A stretch of DNA of 64,000 nt from a virus, in IMG/VR virus record IMGVR_UViG_3300015372_000001, positions 16,738-80,737 of that record, one strand, 5' to 3'. The notes under the pieces were generated by a model. It had not been told where the DNA came from. It did no database searches and saw only the letters and a list, made by a program, of their open reading frames with translations. This document shows, one piece after another, positions 24,827 through 31,897 of the stretch. Numbering within the stretch: the first letter of the stretch is position 1; every line of letters begins with the position of its first letter. The translations under genes and the position numbers were made by a program.

Positions 24827-25203
24827 AGCTCGTCCCTCTCCGCGATCTTGATGGCTCGGTCGAATGCCTCTACCACCTCGGCCTGGGTCCGACCGGCGGC
24901 GTCGTTCCAGTCGATCAGGTCGTACTCCCAGGGCCCGGTGGTGAGCTCGGTGATGGCCATCTCCACCACCCGCTGGTCGTTGTACAAGCGCTCCTGGACG
25001 GGGCCACGGTGCCCGATCTGCTCCAGGACCGCCATCCGCAGCGCTCCGATCGAGCAGAACCTCAGCTGCCCGTCATCGTCGGTCGTCATCTCGATGTTCT
25101 GGGCCCAGCCGTTCGCGATCTTGTCGCGGGCTGCGGTCAGCTCCGCGACTGTTCGCGTCTGCATCAGTGGTCCCTCTCCGCGGGTGTAACGGGGTCGCTT
25201 CAT
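24823..25203 (-). CDS. DUF6197-like protein (tandem copy 3)
   Basis: 126 residues from ATG 25203, or 113 from ATG 25164. FCSIGALRMAVLEQ and DWNDAAGRTQAEVVEAFDRAIKIAE fit the family pattern best of the group. Overlaps the next gene as ATGA. Confidence 0.7.
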   Translation of the reverse strand: MKRPRYTRGEGPLMQTRTVAELTAARDKIANGWAQNIEMTTDDDGQLRFCSIGALRMAVLEQIGHRGPVQERLYNDQRVVEMAITELTTGPWEYDLIDWNDAAGRTQAEVVEAFDRAIKIAERDEL

Positions 25204-25688
25204 CTTTGGTTCCCTTCCGTGGGGTTGTCTTCTTCCATCTGCTTGGCGATCTCCTTGGGGTACATCACGACCATCGCGTCGTTCCAGGAGTCGGCGTAGT
25301 TGTACTGGCGCTCCCCGGTTGCGGCGTCCAGAGCATCGATGAACTGGCTCAGAAACGACCGCGAAGTGTCCTCGGGGTGCTCATCACCCGGGGTCCATCC
25401 GGTCCAGCGGGTGACCAGCAGGGAGTGTCCTTGCTCGGCCTCCTCGCGGGTGGAGTACCGGATCATGTCCAGGTCGGTGCTGTCGTCGGGGCCGAAGACC
25501 ATCGACTCGAAGATCAGCGGCGGGCCTTCCTCCCTGAACGAGTGGTCCAGCCCGAGCCAGACCGTGGAGACCCGGCAGCCGCCGGGCAGCTCGGTGTAGC
25601 CGATCCGGCGGTGCTCGAAGTCCTCGAACGTCTCGCACCACTTCTCCATGGTGATCGGCTGACCGTCCATGTCGTAGTAGTGGCTCAT
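25200..25688 (-). CDS. conserved phage protein
   Basis: 162 residues. YYDMDGQPITMEKWCETFED, VSTVWLGLDHSF and PLIFESMVFG are hallmarks of a small protein present in many actinophages. Function unknown. ATG 25688. Confidence 0.8.
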   Translation of the reverse strand: MSHYYDMDGQPITMEKWCETFEDFEHRRIGYTELPGGCRVSTVWLGLDHSFREEGPPLIFESMVFGPDDSTDLDMIRYSTREEAEQGHSLLVTRWTGWTPGDEHPEDTSRSFLSQFIDALDAATGERQYNYADSWNDAMVVMYPKEIAKQMEEDNPTEGNQR

Positions 25689-25957
25689 GTGTACCCCCAG
25701 CCCGAGCTCCCTCCGTCGTTGACCTCCTCGAACTCGACGGTGGTGGTGAACCGCAGCCCAGACTCGGTGACGATGGTGAAGGACTGGATGGTCCCGGAGT
25801 CACTGCGGTTCTCCTCGACGTGATCGACCTTGATCGGGAACTCATCGAAGCCCACGACTGCCCGAAAGCAGCCGAGGATCAGGTACTTCAGAGACCGATC
25901 CGGCATCGGGGTCTCACCGGGCCCCGGTGGGCCCATGCGGATGTGTCTCCTGGTCAT
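25685..25957 (-). CDS. hypothetical protein
   Basis: 90 residues from ATG 25957 behind AGGAGAAGG, with an alternative ATG 17 codons later. Strand-rich: FTIVTESGLRFTTTVEFEEV. No family recognised. Confidence 0.63.
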   Translation of the reverse strand: MTRRHIRMGPPGPGETPMPDRSLKYLILGCFRAVVGFDEFPIKVDHVEENRSDSGTIQSFTIVTESGLRFTTTVEFEEVNDGGSSGWGYT

Positions 25958-26109
25958 GACGCCTTCTCCTTCGGTGCCTGGTACCACCAGCGCTTGCACT
26001 CGGCGCAGAAGTGGTCTCCGTCGTTGTGGTCGCCGGTGCAGGTGTGGGTGTGGCCGGGATCGGCGATCCCCGGCATGGTCGCCCGGCAGATCTTCGGCTT
26101 GTCGTTCAC
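25954..26109 (-). CDS. small Cys/His protein
   Basis: 51 residues from GTG 26109, coupled on both sides (GTGA upstream, ATGA downstream). Sequence includes PGHTHTCTGDHNDGDHFC and CKRWW: a probable metal-binding miniprotein. Short, but well supported by exact coupling. Confidence 0.62.
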   Translation of the reverse strand: MNDKPKICRATMPGIADPGHTHTCTGDHNDGDHFCAECKRWWYQAPKEKAS

Positions 26110-26309
26110 AGCCACACCACCTGAGTGGCACCGTCATGACCGTGGATCGACATCGCGTCGTCCAGGTTGGCCCAGATCACGGTGGAGGCCTTCTCGGTCA
26201 GCCACCTGATCGCCACCGTGCCGTCGGTGAACTGCACGCCCTCGGCCACGATCCCGGTGCCCGAGACACCGGAGACATCGCGGTCGCGGAGCAGCCGGAA
26301 GGTCCTCAC
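26106..26309 (-). CDS. conserved phage protein
   Basis: 67 residues from GTG 26309, overlapping the previous stop. FRLLRDRDVSGVSGTGIVAE, DGTVAIRWLTE and HGHDGATQVVWL match a beta-rich miniprotein very common in actinobacteria and their phages. Function unknown. Confidence 0.8.
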   Translation of the reverse strand: MRTFRLLRDRDVSGVSGTGIVAEGVQFTDGTVAIRWLTEKASTVIWANLDDAMSIHGHDGATQVVWL

Positions 26310-26647
26310 AGGAACTCCACTCGGGAGAACGGGTTCCCCACAACCGGGTGCTTCGGCTTGTCTCCGTGAGAGGAAGGACCGATCATCTGCTGCCCGGCGT
26401 GGAACTTGCAGATGTCGTTGTAGCAGCTGATGCAGTAGTGGCCGATCATCCCGCAGCAGGACCTGATCGTGACCACCTTCGCCGGGTTGGAGCAGGTGAA
26501 GTTGTTGCCGACGGTCTCCACCGGACCTCCGTTCTCGGCGCGCTGGAACTTGTGCCCGATGCACTTCGGCACCTTCTCCTGGGACTCCTCCGGGTCGAAG
26601 TCCAGGTGGGTGATCTCGGCCGGGACTGTGGTGTTCTGCTCACTCAT
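26306..26647 (-). CDS. Cys-rich zinc-binding protein
   Basis: 113 residues. Cys at CSN, SCCG and CISC, with His residues, suggest a zinc site. A hydrophilic N-terminus precedes it. Overlaps the DUF4262 gene by 8 nt. Confidence 0.65.
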   Translation of the reverse strand: MSEQNTTVPAEITHLDFDPEESQEKVPKCIGHKFQRAENGGPVETVGNNFTCSNPAKVVTIRSCCGMIGHYCISCYNDICKFHAGQQMIGPSSHGDKPKHPVVGNPFSRVEFL

Positions 26648-27107
26648 CGCCGCTCCAGATCCCGAGCAGCGGCTGCCGGTCCCGGTACTCCTCCTCGAAG
26701 TCCTCGTGCCAGGGGAACCTGTCGCTGGCGTCCGGCCAGACGATCTGCAGTGCCTCCACCTGTCCGAAGAGGTGGTTGCACATGGACAGCGGGTAGTCCC
26801 CGAGGGGCTCCAGGACCTCCAGAACGGCCACTCTGAGGCCTCGCAGCACCTCGGTGGAGTAGGTGTCCGGGTAGAACCTGGTACCCCGCTGAACGGCCTG
26901 GTACGCCGCGTTCAGGACACCGTGCGCCTGCTGCTGCACCATGCCCATCACGATCATGTCGGGGTGGTCGTGCTTGGTCATCCCGACGGTGTAGGTGAAG
27001 TACTCGTTGCCCGGGCCGAGGTCGTCCTCGGTGGGGAACACCGAGATCGCCGCCCAGCCGGTGCGCTCGATGTCGTCAAGGACCTTCCGGTCCACCTTGT
27101 CCAGCAT
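26640..27107 (-). CDS. DUF4262 protein
   Basis: 155 residues from ATG 27107 behind GAAGGAG. DDIERTGWAAISVFPTED, YTVGMTKHDHPDMIVMG and a C-terminal helical region follow the DUF4262 layout. The biochemical function of the family is unknown. The longer frame to 27368 overlaps the upstream gene and is discounted. Confidence 0.78.
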   Translation of the reverse strand: MLDKVDRKVLDDIERTGWAAISVFPTEDDLGPGNEYFTYTVGMTKHDHPDMIVMGMVQQQAHGVLNAAYQAVQRGTRFYPDTYSTEVLRGLRVAVLEVLEPLGDYPLSMCNHLFGQVEALQIVWPDASDRFPWHEDFEEEYRDRQPLLGIWSGDE

Positions 27108-27447
27108 CTTCCTCTCCTTCCGGTGTGGTTGAACGTGCGATCTGCTCCTCGGTGTAGCGGCAGCCGATGGCGAAGCCGTCCACCCACAGCGCCATCCCCA
27201 GCGCCCGCAGATCGAGGTCGGTCTGGAGCGCGGGGTTGATCTCGGTCCCGCGCAGGACCCGTTGGTTGCACAGGTAGACCACGGAGTCGGGGTCGGCATA
27301 GACCGCCACGATCTCCTTGGGATGGTGACCACCCTCGCCGGCCTGACCGTCGAGGTAGTTGACCGCATCGGACAGCCACCAGAAGTCGGTGTGCCGGGGA
27401 CGGTCAGGGAACCTCGGGTCGTTGAGCGGGTCGATGAAGTCGTTCAC
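27076..27447 (-). CDS. conserved phage protein
   Basis: 123 residues from GTG 27447. DPLNDPRFPDRPRHTDFWWL and the LDLRALGMALWVDGFAIG segment are familiar from actinophages. It overlaps the DUF4262 start by 32 nt, longer than the 4-8 nt usual here. Function unknown. Confidence 0.72.
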   Translation of the reverse strand: MNDFIDPLNDPRFPDRPRHTDFWWLSDAVNYLDGQAGEGGHHPKEIVAVYADPDSVVYLCNQRVLRGTEINPALQTDLDLRALGMALWVDGFAIGCRYTEEQIARSTTPEGEEDAGQGGPEGP

Positions 27448-27590
27448 GACCGCTCACCCACTTCGGGCGGAGTGACGCACGGCTCGCATTGGTCGTCGAG
27501 GTTGTCGCGCTCCCAATCCGTCAGGGCATGGCCGCAGGTTCGGCAGACGATTGCCCGCGAGCGACCCGCGTCATTCTCGGCGTTAGGCAT
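27444..27590 (-). CDS. small zinc-ribbon protein
   Basis: 48 residues from ATG 27590, overlapping genes on both sides (8 nt upstream, GTGA downstream). Cys pairs CRTC and CEPC separated by about 15 residues. The C-terminus CVTPPEVGE resembles the end of the next upstream gene. Confidence 0.62.
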   Translation of the reverse strand: MPNAENDAGRSRAIVCRTCGHALTDWERDNLDDQCEPCVTPPEVGERS

Positions 27591-27843
27591 CGCGTCCTCC
27601 CTCGGGCGGAGTGACGCGGGTCCAGTCGCTCACCATCCGGGTCTCAATGCGGAGGTTCCGCTTCGGGGCTCTGAGCGACCTTTCCTCCACGATGCGGAGC
27701 GCGGCCTGCACGGCGTCAAGGGATGGGACCTCGTGCATCCGAACCGCGTTGTGCGAGCCGTCCATGTTCGGGGTGTCGCTGTCGTAGGCGACGCACCAGA
27801 CCTGGCGTAGCCCATTCTCGGCGGTAGATGTCTGGTCGTTCAT
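27583..27843 (-). CDS. hypothetical protein
   Basis: 86 residues from ATG 27843. QVWCVAYDSDTPNMDGSH, then a helix and strands, ending VTPPEGGRDA. Soluble; no family recognised. Confidence 0.66.
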   Translation of the reverse strand: MNDQTSTAENGLRQVWCVAYDSDTPNMDGSHNAVRMHEVPSLDAVQAALRIVEERSLRAPKRNLRIETRMVSDWTRVTPPEGGRDA

Positions 27844-28148
27844 GGCAGCTCCTTGCAGCTCGGGCAGACCCCGAACATGAAGATCACCTGGACGTTGCCC
27901 CGCATCCGGACCGAGTGGCCGGTGTAGAACTCGTCCGGGCAGTAGGCACCGCAGTTGTCGCAGGTGCGCTCCCAGACCTCACGGTCGTGATCGGTGGCGT
28001 TCTCCTCGGGCTCGGTCAGCGGGGTCATCACCACGTTGGCCGGCACGTCGGCGGCGTTGCCCATGTGCTGCTCCATCAGGGCCAGCCGCTGGTCGATGCT
28101 CGCCCGCAGCCACGTCGGCTCAGGCTGGAGCTTGGGCTTGTCATCCAT
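27840..28148 (-). CDS. zinc-binding protein
   Basis: 102 residues. CDNCGAYC and CPSC knuckles in the C-terminal half with strand-forming sequence between them. The N-terminus is helical. Probable zinc ribbon. Confidence 0.7.
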   Translation of the reverse strand: MDDKPKLQPEPTWLRASIDQRLALMEQHMGNAADVPANVVMTPLTEPEENATDHDREVWERTCDNCGAYCPDEFYTGHSVRMRGNVQVIFMFGVCPSCKELP

Positions 28149-28392
28149 GGCTCTCCTCCGGACAGCCGCCGTCCTCGTTCAGATGCCGGTCCAGGGACTC
28201 GGCGTCCTCGAACCGGTAGTGGCAGTGCGGGCACTCGTGCAGGCCAGGCAACTGGTCCTCCTCCTCGGGGTAGTTGGTCTCGCAGAACGGGTTCGCGCAG
28301 GCCAGCGGCCCACCCACCACCCATCCCTTCGGCTTGTAGATGGTGGTGTGCCCGCAGTACGGGCACACCGGGGAGTACTCAGATGTGGACAT
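28141..28392 (-). CDS. zinc-finger protein
   Basis: 83 residues. CPYC, a central CANPFC and CPHC followed by H and C give two metal sites; the last looks like a C2H2-type finger (CPHCHYRFEDAESLDRHL). DNA or RNA binding is inference. Confidence 0.72.
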   Translation of the reverse strand: MSTSEYSPVCPYCGHTTIYKPKGWVVGGPLACANPFCETNYPEEEDQLPGLHECPHCHYRFEDAESLDRHLNEDGGCPEESHG

Positions 28393-29575
28393 CGACCACG
28401 GCCAGGTATGCCTCGTCCGGCAGGCTGTCGATCAGCCGGGCGAACTCGCGCTCCCAGGTGGTCTGGTCCTTCTCGTTGCTGACCGTCCCGAACCAGCCCA
28501 TCCGACCCTGCTCGTGCCACTGACCGTCGACCAGCACCGCGTGGGTGATCCCAGCGCCGTCACGAGCGTGAGCGACGTACGCCTCACGACCACCGGAGTT
28601 GACGTACCAGGCCTCCAGCGGGTCATCGAGCCACGGCATCAGGTGGGCCTCGGACAGGGCCTTGATGAACGGCTGGTTGTGGAACTGGTGGCGAGCCTCG
28701 TTGGTGAGCTGCTGCCGGTTCTGCACCCACTCGGCCTCCGAGACCGGCTCCAGTTTCTCCGCAGTCCTGGCCAGCACGTAGCCGTCGTAGGTCTCGTCCG
28801 GGTCGGTGTCGTGGTCGAAGTACACCCGGCGCAGCAGGTCCGGCCAGCTCTCCGGCAGCTCCAGGCCGACGGTCGCCTTCTCGAAGGCGTCGTAGCCGGC
28901 CTCGGCGTTCTGCCCAGCCATCATCCGCATCGCCTCGAAGTCGATCTGGCCCTTGCGAGCCAGGTCCGCCCGGCCCTCGAAGTTGCTGCCCTGGTCGTCA
29001 CCGAAGGTGCCTCCGTTGCCGAGCACGGCGTCCTGGGAGCCGTCGTAGACCGGGAGCTGCTCCTCGCCGTGAACCCGGTCCTCACCGACCGGTGACCGGT
29101 CCTCCAGTGCCCTGCGCCACTCCGGTACCGGTACCGCGGCCAGGTTCACCGCGGGCTTGAGCTGGTAGAAGCCGTGCCAGCGACCACCGAGGGTCCACCA
29201 GTCCCAGCGCGAGTCCGGGTTGTAGCTGGACAGGTAGCCGAACCGGTCCTCCTCGGCGTCGTAGATCCCGCGCTCACAGCCGTTGCCGAAGTAGCCACCG
29301 ACGGCCATCCGGGCCCACTCGTTCCAGGCCTCGAGGTTGCCCTCGGTCACGTAGTCATCGAACGGCTTGGTCGGACCGTCGTCACCGGTGCAGTACTCGG
29401 GGTGCTCCCGGTAGAAGGTCTGGGCCTGCTGGACGCCATCGGCTTCCACCCACTCCGGGTAGGGGTCCATCTCCTTGTTCTCATCGAAGGGATCGAGGAT
29501 CCCTCCCAACATCTCCATCGCCTCGGCAGAGGTACTGGCGTCACGGATTACCACGGTCACGGTGCTGTGCGACAT
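28379..29575 (-). CDS. conserved large hypothetical phage protein
   Basis: 398 residues from ATG 29575 behind GGAAGGG. YNPDSRWDWWTLGGRWHGFY is the signature of a family common in actinophages and actinobacteria. The rest is acidic with a helical centre and a C-terminal beta-rich segment. First gene of leftward unit 3. Function unknown. Confidence 0.8.
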   Translation of the reverse strand: MSHSTVTVVIRDASTSAEAMEMLGGILDPFDENKEMDPYPEWVEADGVQQAQTFYREHPEYCTGDDGPTKPFDDYVTEGNLEAWNEWARMAVGGYFGNGCERGIYDAEEDRFGYLSSYNPDSRWDWWTLGGRWHGFYQLKPAVNLAAVPVPEWRRALEDRSPVGEDRVHGEEQLPVYDGSQDAVLGNGGTFGDDQGSNFEGRADLARKGQIDFEAMRMMAGQNAEAGYDAFEKATVGLELPESWPDLLRRVYFDHDTDPDETYDGYVLARTAEKLEPVSEAEWVQNRQQLTNEARHQFHNQPFIKALSEAHLMPWLDDPLEAWYVNSGGREAYVAHARDGAGITHAVLVDGQWHEQGRMGWFGTVSNEKDQTTWEREFARLIDSLPDEAYLAVVDVHI

Positions 29576-29606
29576 TCGGTTCCCTTCCATAGGTTGTCTG
29601 GGCATG

Positions 29607-29656
29607 AAAAAGGCCCGGTACCGGAGAAGCTTCCTCTGCTCCTCCGACACCGGGCC
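29607..29656 (-). terminator. attenuator-like terminator in leader 3
   Basis: Read leftward: GGCCCGGT-GT-CGGAG pairs with CTCCG-GT-ACCGGGCC, followed by TTTTTCATGCCC. The first gene of the unit starts about 30 nt further on; an ATG inside CATGCCC is in frame with it. Confidence 0.78.
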
Positions 29657-29906
29657 GGTCTTCCTTGAACCTTCCCAGAACGGTTGGGAAGGGCCTGGAT
29701 CAGGGCATGCGGTGCCCCAAACGCTAGGTTCATTGTATCTCATCTAGGTAAAGACGCACAAGGGCCGAGACGATGTTCGTCCCGGCCTGTTCGGAGTATC
29801 AGCGCGGCACTGTGTCTACGTGACGGGCCGACTGATTGACCCCGAGGCGAGGTGTGATCCCCGCCAGAGACCGCCGGCTAACCTGCCCAGCGATCTCATG
29901 TACCCC

Positions 29907-29935
29907 ACTGTAGGCCATACACCACAGGTTGTCAA
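29907..29935 (-). promoter_or_regulatory. promoter of leftward unit 3
   Basis: Consensus-like leftward -35 TTGACA (29930-29935), 17-bp spacer, -10 TACAGT (29907-29912). Strongest promoter match in the window. Confidence 0.78.
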
Positions 29936-29990
29936 CCAGGGCAGCCAACCTCGTTACCGTGGAGGGGAGGGGGAGCGCGAAGGGGATGCC

Positions 29991-30254
29991 ATGACCAGGC
30001 GAAGGTTCCGGGACCGGCCTACCGGGGAGATCATGGTGCTGATGATCGCGGCCACGATCTGCACCTACATCGCGGCCACGATGGTCGTGCTGTTCATCCT
30101 GGCGATCACCACCGACCGGGACCTGTCGGGTCCAGCTCGGAACATCGCCGACATCATCAACACCCTGATCGGTCTGCTGGCCGGCTACCTGGCCGGCCGT
30201 ACCGACATCGCACTCGGGCACAAGAAGGAACCGGAGCAGCCCAGTGAACCGTAG
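29991..30254 (+). CDS. two-pass membrane protein
   Basis: 87 residues from ATG 29991 with AAGGGG upstream. Transmembrane stretches EIMVLMIAATICTYIAAT...FILAI and IADIINTLIGLLAGYLAG. The C-terminus is charged. It overlaps the collagen-like gene by 11 nt, so the two proteins may act together in the membrane. Confidence 0.7.
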   Translation: MTRRRFRDRPTGEIMVLMIAATICTYIAATMVVLFILAITTDRDLSGPARNIADIINTLIGLLAGYLAGRTDIALGHKKEPEQPSEP

Positions 30255-30816
30255 GTGGACCTCGATCCTGGGCTACGGCTCTGCGCTGGTGCTGAGTGGT
30301 GTCGGGTTCGCTGCTGCCAGCTACGACCGGGCGTCATCTGCCAATGCGCCATCGGCTCCATCGGCGTCAACTGGACCCAGTAGTAGCCCAACAGTGTCTC
30401 CTACACCTCCGGCTAGCTCACCGACACCAGTACCAGGACCGCGAGGAGAACCAGGACCGAGAGGCCCACGAGGCCCCCGAGGAAAGCCAGGAACACCGGG
30501 CTCGACAGGTCAGGCAGGTCAGAAGGGTGAGACTGGCTCAACCGGTCCACGAGGACCAGCAGGACGACCAGGAGAACCAGGAAGGGCGGGACCAGGAGGA
30601 CCAGCAGGACCTCCCGGTGAGAGGGGACCACGAGGTGTGAGAGGACCGAGGGGGGCATCGGGACAGGATGGTCTACCGGGCCCGCAGGGCCCAGCCGGAC
30701 CTCCCTGTCCGGATGGCTACACCGGGATGGATCTGGGGGTCCACATCAGGGAACCGATCGATCGGACAGTTCAGATGTTCGTCTGCGTCCGGAACGACCA
30801 GCTCCCGATCGGCTGA
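30244..30816 (+). CDS. collagen-like secreted or membrane-anchored protein
   Basis: 190 residues from GTG 30244. An N-terminal hydrophobic segment (residues 6-26) acts as signal or anchor. A Ser/Pro/Thr-rich linker follows, then about 30 Gly-X-Y triplets (residues about 65-155) and a C-terminal domain with [11 protein letters not shown] and CVRND. The C-terminal Cys pair could trimerise or cap the helix. Codons favour GGA, CCA, AGA and CGA, unlike the C/G-ending codons of neighbours. Surface display on the host or virion is inference. Confidence 0.82.
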   Translation: MNRRWTSILGYGSALVLSGVGFAAASYDRASSANAPSAPSASTGPSSSPTVSPTPPASSPTPVPGPRGEPGPRGPRGPRGKPGTPGSTGQAGQKGETGSTGPRGPAGRPGEPGRAGPGGPAGPPGERGPRGVRGPRGASGQDGLPGPQGPAGPPCPDGYTGMDLGVHIREPIDRTVQMFVCVRNDQLPIG

Positions 30817-30833
30817 AGGCTATGACCTGATGG

Positions 30834-31079
30834 TCACTGGCCTGAAGTGCTGAACCTTCTGCGTGGAGGTGGAGGTGGACCGACTCGAGGTGATCGTGAG
30901 ACCCATCTCCAGGTGTACTTCCTGATCTGCTCCCTGGCCAGTTCCAGACCGTCGGTCTGGTGGTCGTCCGGGATCGGGTCAGGTGGTCGTACGACGTAGA
31001 CCGGACCGGATCTGGCAGCCCACTGCTTCTCCTGAGAGTCCCGTTTCCTCTTCCTGGATCTCCGAGCTCCCCTAGTCAT
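30834..31079 (-). CDS. hypothetical basic protein
   Basis: 81 residues from ATG 31079 with AAGGAG 5 nt upstream. Basic N-terminus (TRGARRSRKRKRDS), Pro-rich C-terminus. It runs against the flanking rightward genes. Only the binding site supports it. Confidence 0.4.
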   Translation of the reverse strand: MTRGARRSRKRKRDSQEKQWAARSGPVYVVRPPDPIPDDHQTDGLELAREQIRKYTWRWVSRSPRVGPPPPPRRRFSTSGQ

Positions 31080-31272
31080 GTGGCTCCTTCGGAGCCGTGG
31101 CGCTTCGCACTGTGGCCCTCCCCCCTATCCCCCCAGCGGGGGACATGCGAAACAGCCGAAACACTCGGCTGCCGGGGACCTTTCCGGCGCACGGTCGCAA
31201 CCGCCTCTGACGCGGGTTGCTCCGGTTCGACTTCCGGGTCCTGATCGGCTTCACGCCGCCGTGGCGTCGCAT
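31072..31272 (-). CDS. doubtful small basic ORF
   Basis: 66 codons from ATG 31272 overlapping the next leftward start by 8 nt, a spacing seen in several certain gene pairs here. The composition is Arg-rich and there is no clear binding site, so it could be chance. Confidence 0.22.
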   Translation of the reverse strand: MRRHGGVKPIRTRKSNRSNPRQRRLRPCAGKVPGSRVFRLFRMSPAGGIGGRATVRSATAPKEPHD

Positions 31273-31381
31273 GATCTGTTCAGTTGGTGCCCAGAACGAG
31301 ATGCAGATCGCGACGCCGATGGCCTACGATGTGATCGCGTTCCTGACAAGCGCACAGTAGTTCGCTGGCACGAGCTACGGC

Positions 31382-31419
31382 AAGGCCCCTGGTTGGCATG
31401 TTCCTGCCAGGGGCCTTTT
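31382..31419 (+). terminator. terminator before the replication genes
   Basis: AAGGCCCCTGG pairs with CCAGGGGCCTT and is followed by TTTTGCTGTC. It resembles the hairpins of the leftward leaders and lies 75 nt before the next rightward gene. Confidence 0.72.
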
Positions 31420-31481
31420 GCTGTCAGGACCATCTCCAGAGATAGTTCCTTCGGCCCACGCGCGCCGTCCCCGGAGGGGAG

Positions 31482-31493
31482 TACGGTGCGCAG
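31482..31493 (+). promoter_or_regulatory. TAnnnT -10-like box at a leaderless-type start
   Basis: TACGGT, six bases, then ATG. No -35 match seen. The same spacing occurs before other rightward genes. Confidence 0.4.
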
Positions 31494-31823
31494 ATGCCGA
31501 CAGTCTGGATCCGGGATGATCCCAAGCACCGGACCAGATTCCACCGCCATCCCGACTGCTTCCAGCTGACCAAGAAGCCGTCCCGGGGCGACCACCACGA
31601 CCTGGTGTCCGCCGACCTCTCGACAGTGCATGTCCGGCCCTGTCGGGTCTGCTACCCCGACGCCCCACACCTGGCGCTGTGGAAGCGGTACTGCCCGACC
31701 TGCGACACCAAGAACGCCTGCCGGCACAACGGTGGGATCGAGGTGATCGACCGACGAGGGCGCAAGTTCTGGGTCTGGCCGGATACCAACCAGATGCCCT
31801 ACTATCGCAAACAGGCCATCTAG
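31494..31823 (+). CDS. conserved Cys/His-rich phage protein
   Basis: 109 residues. FHRHPDCFQLTKKPSRGDHH, CRVCYPDAPHL, CPTCDTKNACRHNGG and KFWVWPDTNQMPYYR are the conserved blocks of a small actinophage protein with predicted zinc sites. First gene of the rightward replication block. The ATG has a TACGGT box six bases upstream, though a GGAGGGGAG lies further away. Confidence 0.78.
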   Translation: MPTVWIRDDPKHRTRFHRHPDCFQLTKKPSRGDHHDLVSADLSTVHVRPCRVCYPDAPHLALWKRYCPTCDTKNACRHNGGIEVIDRRGRKFWVWPDTNQMPYYRKQAI

Positions 31824-31897
31824 GCCAGCTAGATCACCACATCAACTACACACACTCCTGGACGAGCGTGTGGGACGAGCACACGAATGGAGTCACC

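Larger units (their letters stand above)
29576..29990. promoter_or_regulatory. divergent control region
   Basis: A 415-nt gap between divergent genes. Leftward elements are a promoter (29907-29935), hairpins at 29763-29787 and 29670-29692, and a terminator-like hairpin (29607-29656). The palindrome GGTTGTCAACC (29927-29937) covers the leftward -35. A possible rightward promoter, TTGTCA (29929) with TACCGT about 20 bp on, is weak. No long gene seen. Confidence 0.65.
30817..31493. other. interval with uncertain genes and regulatory sequence
   Basis: 677 nt between the collagen-like gene and the rightward replication block. Two leftward frames (30834-31079, 31072-31272) are possible genes. A small stem GCAACC/GGTTGC lies near 31197-31220 and a terminator at 31382-31419. 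A TTCGA-containing segment near 31225 does not fold as a tRNA. Confidence 0.5.

Noticed and set aside
30420-30720. Tandem DNA repeat in the collagen-like gene
   Set aside because: The periodicity is due to Gly-X-Y coding; the codons vary enough that it is not a separate DNA repeat element.
31220-31245. A GGTTCGACTTCC segment resembling a tRNA T-arm
   Set aside because: The stem would need an 8-nt loop, and no acceptor, D or anticodon arms can be drawn around it.
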